DNA of 64,000 bases from Byssochlamys sp. IMV 00236. Its lineage: Eukaryota > Ascomycota > Eurotiomycetes > Eurotiales > Thermoascaceae. The translations under genes were made by a program, and so were the position numbers. The notes under the pieces are model-generated. The model was not told where the DNA came from, ran no database searches, and was given only the letters and a program-made list of their open reading frames with translations. Shown here piece by piece: positions 58,331 to 64,000 of the stretch. Positions within the stretch are counted from its first letter, which is position 1. Each line of letters opens with the position of its first letter. The stretch is from assembly GCA_001931875.2 (NCBI GenBank), contig MSJH02000511.1:1-64000 (forward strand), in the 5' to 3' direction.

Positions 58331-59289
58331 GAGAAGCTTTTTTACTCTCACGTTTGATGACGTTATTTTGGATGGGCCTATAAGTAAACCGACTCTTAGT
58401 GGTCGTAACATTTTTATAAATCAATAAAAATACCTTTAGCCGTACTAGGCATAAAAAGCTTTCATAAAACCAGAGCTGTTTAATATATATATTTATCATC
58501 ATTCTTTACCGAATCAAGTCCATATCGTTTTGAGAAAAGTCCAAAGGTTTTTGTTTCAATAATCTTTCGGAAAATGCACATGTAAATACACCATAATCTC
58601 AACGTTGACCTGTGGATAAGATATGGAAACAGGACAGGATGAGATTGGGTTAGGGGTTGGAATTTGCTAGATGCCTCGTGGTTGTGAAATTTGCGTCATT
58701 GAAGAAGTGGTAGATGGGCAAGTCTCTGCATTGGTATGTTATGGGCATTCCTTTAATGTGGTCTCTCATCACCACAACGATGAATTTCATGTTTGATTGA
58801 TTCGAGCTTGTATTCGTCAATTTGAAAGCATAGGGAATCATTATTGGTGAATTTAGTGACAATCTTGAAGAGTTTCCAGACGATGTATTCCGAGTAGCTT
58901 ACTTCGCTTTTCTTCAACCACAGCTGCTTTTGAGAATTGATAGGTACAGTAAAAAGTAGTTTAAGGGTTTTTACCAAGAACAATGCGTTGTTGTCCTGGT
59001 GATACTTGAGGTATTGATTGTTGTTATCATTACTTGTGTAAATGTATAGAACAAAATCAAAGAAGTGATGAGTCACTGTTTTATTCTTTTATTAAAAGTA
59101 AAAAGAAGAACTCATAGTAAAAAAATGGACGACATTAATAGAGAAAAAAAAGTACCATTTACCTTGAAAATTGTAATTACTCATTCATTTTAAACCCAGT
59201 TCTCCGTGTGTAACAAGATCAAGCCGTATAAATGACAGGTATACGCTTATCTTATATGTGCCTCTTTTTCTTTCTTTAAAAATATTTTC
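58331..59289. other. Spacer end, possible minus-strand relic
   Basis: A minus-strand frame at 58753-59076 (107 residues, e.g. LLFTVPINSQKQLWLKKSE) continues in another frame to 58650. It looks like a fragment of an old multicopy gene, but no family can be assigned. Inverted-arm homology begins at about 59145, inside the 145 bp before the right ACR3 start. Confidence 0.35.
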
Positions 59290-60487
59290 ATGTCAAGTCC
59301 TATAGAAGAAAAGGATGTTATAGAAAAACATGATTCATTAAAGGATGAGCAGGCCGAATTATGTAAGATTACAATGAAAAGAAATAGTCATGAAATCTAA
59401 TCTTATCTCTGCAATAGCGCCTATAAAGAAATTAAATCTATTAGATAGATTCTTGGTATTATGGATATTACTTGCAATGATAATTGGTGTCGTCATTGGT
59501 TATTATGTTCCTCATGTACAAGAGTCATTTGAAACTGTCCAATTTGGTTCAGTATCGGTGCCTATTGCTATAGGTTTACTTGTCATGATGTACCCTGTTC
59601 TCTGTAAGGTGAAATATGAACAGCTTCATATCATATTATCAAAGAAACAAGTATGGTTACAAATTGCTATATCCATTTTCATAAACTGGATCATTGGTCC
59701 TATCGTCATGACTGCTCTTGCATGGGCTTGTTTACCTGATCTGCCTGAACTTCGAACAGGAGTTGTTATGGTTGGTTTAGCTAGATGTATCGCTATGGTC
59801 CTCATTTGGGTATCCATTGCTGAAGGTGATTCAGATTACTGTGCTATTTTGGTTGCGATCAATGCGATACTTCAGATTGCTTTATATTCTCCTTATGCAG
59901 TACTGTTTATCAACATAGTACCCTCATGGTTTGGTGCACCTCCAGAGAAATCTGTCGTAGTTGATATTTGGGCTGTTGCTCGATCCGTCTTGATCTATTT
60001 GGGTATTCCTCTGGTTGCTGGAGTGATTACTCGCTTTACTTTGAAAGGATGGAAAGGCTCAGTGTGGTATGAAGAAAAATTCATAAATCGATTTGGATCT
60101 CTGGCTCTTGTTGGTCTTTTATATACAATCATTATCATGTTTGCAAATCAGGGGCACCAAATCATTGATCATATAGGTCCTGTCTGTCGTACGGCTGTAC
60201 CTCTGGTTTGCTATTTCATCATCATGTTCTTTATTCCCTTCTTCATCCTAAAGATCTTCTTTCCTTACAAGCAAGTCGTCACCCAGTCTTTTACAGCAAG
60301 TAGCAATAACTTTGAACTGGCCATTGCTGTTGCTATTGGAACTTATGGCATACGTTCAGAACAAGCTCTGGCTGCAACTATTGGTCCATTAATCGAAGTG
60401 CCTGTTTTAGTTATTATTTCATACATTTGCCTTTATTTTAGAAAAAGACTTTCTTGGAAAGAAAAACAAAAAGACATAGAAGTATAA
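59290..60487 (+). CDS. ACR3: Arsenite efflux transporter Acr3 (right copy)
   Basis: Exons 59290-59362 and 59418-60487 encode a protein identical to the left copy (380 residues), with the same transport Cys and Glu positions and the same 55-nt intron. The two copies are transcribed away from each other, outward from the spacer. The first 145 bp or so upstream is shared; beyond that the right copy has unrelated sequence, so expression could differ. The bZIP start follows 40 bp after the stop. Confidence 0.95.
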
Positions 60488-60527
60488 TATTTAATAAAAG
60501 CGACTGTCATTTCTTTTTATTTCCATA

Positions 60528-61273
60528 ATGTCAAACTCCAGACAAAGTTCAACTGATTCAGATCTGCTTGACTCACAAGAGTCAACCACACAAAGTAATT
60601 AAAAAGAAAGAAAAACATAGTTTCATATATTGACTCTAATCTAGTTAAAAGAGTGGGTCGCAAACTTATTGAAGACGACGTACTGAATCTGTTTGTTTGA
60701 TTCAATATTGTTTCTCATTCTTTTTTTTAGGCTGCCATAGACGATCCAAAGGCCTACAGACGATTACGAAACCGTATCAATCAGAGAAACTATCGAGAAA
60801 GAAAAAACGATCGAATAGCAAAACTATTAAGAGAAATACAAGAGCTTACAGAGATCAACAGTAAAATGAAACAAGATTTTACAGCTGAGATTCATAGATT
60901 GAGACTTGAAAATGAGAGATTAAAACAAGAGATGAACTTTATGAAACAGACACATCCATTTGAAAGCTTCATTACTAAGAGAGTCTTAAAACAGGAACCT
61001 GTGGAACAACAGGATGAAGAGAGGATATTAAAATGTGCGCCAGATAACGAACAATGCTGTAGGAAACAAATCATGAGCATACTTTATCAGTCAATAGGCA
61101 GTCATTGTAAAATAAGACAAATACAGGCAAATGTGACAAGTTACTGTCCAGAGTTTGATGTAAACAAACTTCCACTCACTTTACAAAACAAGATCAAATA
61201 TGAACCAGACTCTATTGCATCAGACACAGATATTCACTCATACATTCACTGCATTAATCAAGCTTATTCATGA
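60528..61273 (+). CDS. AP-1-like bZIP transcription factor (right copy)
   Basis: Exons 60528-60594, 60645-60679 and 60731-61273 encode the same 214 residues as the left copy, with identical introns. Intron phases are 1 and 0. The chosen start is the first ATG after ACR3 and gives MSNSRQSS. A start further downstream would delete the basic region, which is split across exons 2-3, so the two short 5' exons are likely real. Its 3' end converges on the second giant-gene copy. Confidence 0.82.
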
Positions 61274-61376
61274 CATTACATTATAATAAACACTTGTATT
61301 TTAATTCCACTTGTTTTTTATTTTCAAATATAAAATGATAAAAAGCATACAATAGTGGAAATGATTACATCATGTC

Positions 61377-64000
61377 TTATTTGTTAAACCATCCCTTGAC
61401 CTTTTGAACAAAGACGGCAGGAGCAGATGGTGCTTGCTTGTCGTTCCAAACTTGAGCCATAGACTCATGTTCCCAGAAAGCTTGTACACTTTCACCAAAG
61501 ACGTCCAAACCATCAACCTTGACATCGTACTCGACTGAGACATGCTCAGTGTGTTGGGCAAAGTCTTCACGTTCGATCAAGACAGCATGACAACCTTGCT
61601 TCTTGGCAGCAGAGACCAATTGAGCGTTGGATGAGACAAGGGCAAGTTCACTAGCGCGTTTCAAGCCAAGCAAACGAATAGTTCCTTCAACAACGGCTTC
61701 AGTAGCGGATTGGCTTGTACCAGTAAACATCTCAGCAGAGAACTGAGCATGCCAGCAGAGACAGTTTTGTTGGGCCAAATCGATCATTGTACGAGTTGAG
61801 AAAGAGTCGGAGATGGCGATGGTGGCATACTTGGAACTGGTTTGGTTCTTGATACGACGAACACCAATGGATGCATCTTCATAGGTATCAATCTTTCTCC
61901 AGCTTTCGCAGAGTTCTTCAATCTCGGCATCAGTGAATGATTCTCTGACATAGTAGCGTTGCAAGATGTGAACAAGGGATTCGTGAAGGCTAACATCATC
62001 GGAGACAGGACGCTTCTGGACAAAGTTGTTTCTCTTGATTTCAGAGTAGGCACCGAACCAGTCATTGACAAAGTTGTTAAAGTCCAATGTGCTGAGAACA
62101 ACATCGTTCTTGGGAGTAACAATTCTCTTCCAGACTTCATACAAGGTCTTGCGGTAGTTCACAACGGTTCCAACGAGATCATAAGCAACCACACGAACGT
62201 CCTTGAAAGATTGAGGAATAGTAGCAATCTCAGACCAGGTGACAACCTTGCCTTCAAAGGCAGAGGTGATGGCCAATTCAATACCAGCATCAAAGGTGTG
62301 GTGAACACGTTGCTGAGTACGAGTGATGACAGCGTGGATTCTTTCGGTGATCACGTCAATATCTTCGACTTCAATACGGCTCAAGATTTCACGAACAACA
62401 GAGATCTGGCGAAGGACGGTGACCTTGATGTTATCGATGCAGTCAAGAGATTGCTTCATGGAGCTTGTGACAAGTTTCTGTGTTTCTACATCAACCTTGC
62501 TAGTTGCAGAGGATGAAGTGATGGAAAGGAACTTCTTCTTGGTGTCTTGGACAATGGTGTCGACTTCCTTCTCAGCAACGTCGAGCCTTGCAAAGAGATC
62601 ACGACGGATGTTATCGGAATTGCTGTGGATAATAGTAGTCAAGCTTTCCATGAGGAGAACAAGCCAGTTGGTGATCTCGGTCTTGCGTTCTTGAACAATC
62701 ACAGTTGTTTCCAAGCTGATACGCTTCTGCGTTTGTTCACGAGTTTCAACAACGACTTGAACAACATTTTCATGCTTCTCTTCACCAGAAACAACTTCGA
62801 CTGAGGTGGAGCTAGAGTCGGCCTCTTCCTTGGATAATTTGATCTTCTCTTCAGTCTTGACAACAGTGCTTGATTCGTTCTTGTAGTGGATATCAAATGC
62901 GCTGTCGATCTGTTGCTTGGTAGTCATGACATGGTTTTCGATTTGAGTAGACAAATCAATGGAGCTGGAAGAGCTATGGCTGACAATTTCTGTGATCTGA
63001 GTAGATTGAGTCACGGCTGTGGTCTTGATCCATTCAAGAGTGCTGGTGAATGTACGCTTCGTTTCAGAGGACTCATATTCAGTCTTGTGTTGACTCTTGG
63101 CTTCATTGACAATGACTTCAAGTTCACCTTGAGCAGATTCGACAATCTTGGCAACATCAACAGACACATTATCGCCACCTTGCTTGGTACGAGCAATGAC
63201 CTTTTCAGTAAGACGAGTGAACCAGGTGTCTACCTTGGAACGGACTTGGCGAATGTAGGTTTCCTTGACGACTTCAACCGAGGTGGTTTCAGCTTGTTGG
63301 TTCTTCTTGTGGTAACCAATGGCAACAGCGGCGGCAGCAGCTACGGCAGCAGTACCTACAGCGACCTTTTCAATAGTGTCCTTGTATAACTCATGTCTGT
63401 TCTTTTCAACTTGACTGGCGACCTGTTGAGCAGTACCAGTGATATGGTCAACGGCCGTAATCTTCTTGACAGCATCATAATGAGTATTGACTTCTTGTGT
63501 CAACTTGGTTTCGGTGGTCTTGAGTACATCATTGATCGTTGTCTTATTAATCTTGTTCTTGTCTTGAACAGCAACCTTGACTTGGTTCAACTGGCTTTCA
63601 ACAGTTGAAGTGATATTTCCAAAGAAGACATCCAAGTGGTGATCTGTAGAGACCTCGGTAGAAGTCTTCTTTTCAGCAATCGTTGTTTCTTCTTGCATCT
63701 TTGTAATCTTGGTCTTCATCTCAACCTCAGCTTCAGCAACAACAGCATTAATTTTTTGCTGCTTCTCTTCTTCAGTGCAGTCGCTAACTTCCAAGACCTT
63801 GTTGATCTTTTCAGTAAGTTCAGAGAACCAACCTTGAATGGTCTTGGTGGCCTTTTCAGCGGTTTGGCTAACGATAACAACTATAAAGATAATTTAGTAT
63901 GGGGACAATGTAATACTAATTTACAACTTACGGCCTGCAGTAATGGTTTCAGAGATTGAGGTAAATCCAGTTTCAATCTTGCTCTTTGAGGACTTGCTGA
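61377..64000 (-). CDS. Second copy of giant gene, 3' part (cut by window end)
   Basis: Exons 63880-61377 and 64000-63932 (partial) match exons 9 and 8 of the gene at 33948-52070 exactly in translation, including the 51-nt intron. It encodes the last helical repeats, one Ala/Gly-rich segment and the degenerate HAD-like domain. Whether the gene is full length or truncated lies outside the window. The reading frame is intact as far as visible. Confidence 0.9.

Larger units (their letters stand above)
59145..64000. repeat. Right arm of large inverted duplication (runs off window)
   Basis: Reverse complement of 49447-54302 (coordinate sum 113447). It carries ACR3, the bZIP gene and the 3' end of a second giant-gene copy, still matching at the last base of the window. 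True arm length is therefore at least 4,856 bp. Confidence 0.95.

Noticed and set aside
59363..59387. 25-nt intron in ACR3 ending at the first TAG
   Set aside because: Too short for splicing and out of phase; the next acceptor gives a 55-nt intron in the right phase.
49447..64000. Inverted arms as terminal repeats of one transposon
   Set aside because: The arms contain ordinary intron-bearing host genes, extend past the window, and the spacer has only a dead MULE relic; segmental duplication fits better.

Overview
The window looks like a low-GC fungal chromosome segment, most probably from a mucoralean (Mucoromycota). Genes are split by many short introns (about 50-60 nt, GTAAGT-like donors, TAG/CAG acceptors). 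Gene content is typical: UPF1, PRP3, SNIP1/Pml1-like factor, eL42, Cce1/Ydc2 resolvase, carotenoid oxygenase, Scj1-type DnaJ, Rab11-type GTPase, dynamin-related GTPase and maleylacetoacetate isomerase. All assignments come from reading translated sequence by eye; no database search was run. Exon models were checked for splice dinucleotides and reading-phase continuity.

Layout. 1-7 kb: an unrecognised acidic protein (+), UPF1 (-) and an unrecognised 249-aa protein (-). 7-9.4 kb: a relic zone with a foldback (inverted-repeat) element between two decayed gene fragments. 9.6-31 kb: a compact housekeeping block. It holds a probable rhomboid pseudoprotease, PRP3, RPL42, CCE1, a carotenoid oxygenase, an ER DnaJ, a membrane-anchored amidohydrolase, a Rab, SNIP1, a dynamin and a pseudokinase with Sel1-like repeats. 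31-34 kb: nearly empty.

33.9-52.1 kb: one nine-exon gene predicted to encode about 5,885 residues. It has ten beta-trefoil-like modules without a signal peptide, then about 19 Trp-containing helical repeats, seven Ala/Gly-rich hydrophobic segments spread through both parts, and a degenerate haloacid-dehalogenase-like C-terminus. I know of no described protein with this architecture, and it is the best candidate for an undescribed system here.

49.4-64 kb: a large inverted duplication. Positions x and 113447-x are reverse complements from 49447-54302 and 59145-64000, with one substitution seen at the inner edge. Each arm carries the 3' end of the giant gene, a bZIP gene and an ACR3 arsenite-efflux gene. 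The roughly 4.8-kb unique spacer holds a maleylacetoacetate isomerase gene and a decayed MULE-type transposase. The right arm runs off the window, so its full size is unknown. ACR3 beside a cysteine-bearing AP-1-like bZIP resembles the yeast ARR1-ARR3 arrangement and suggests a duplicated arsenic-response unit.
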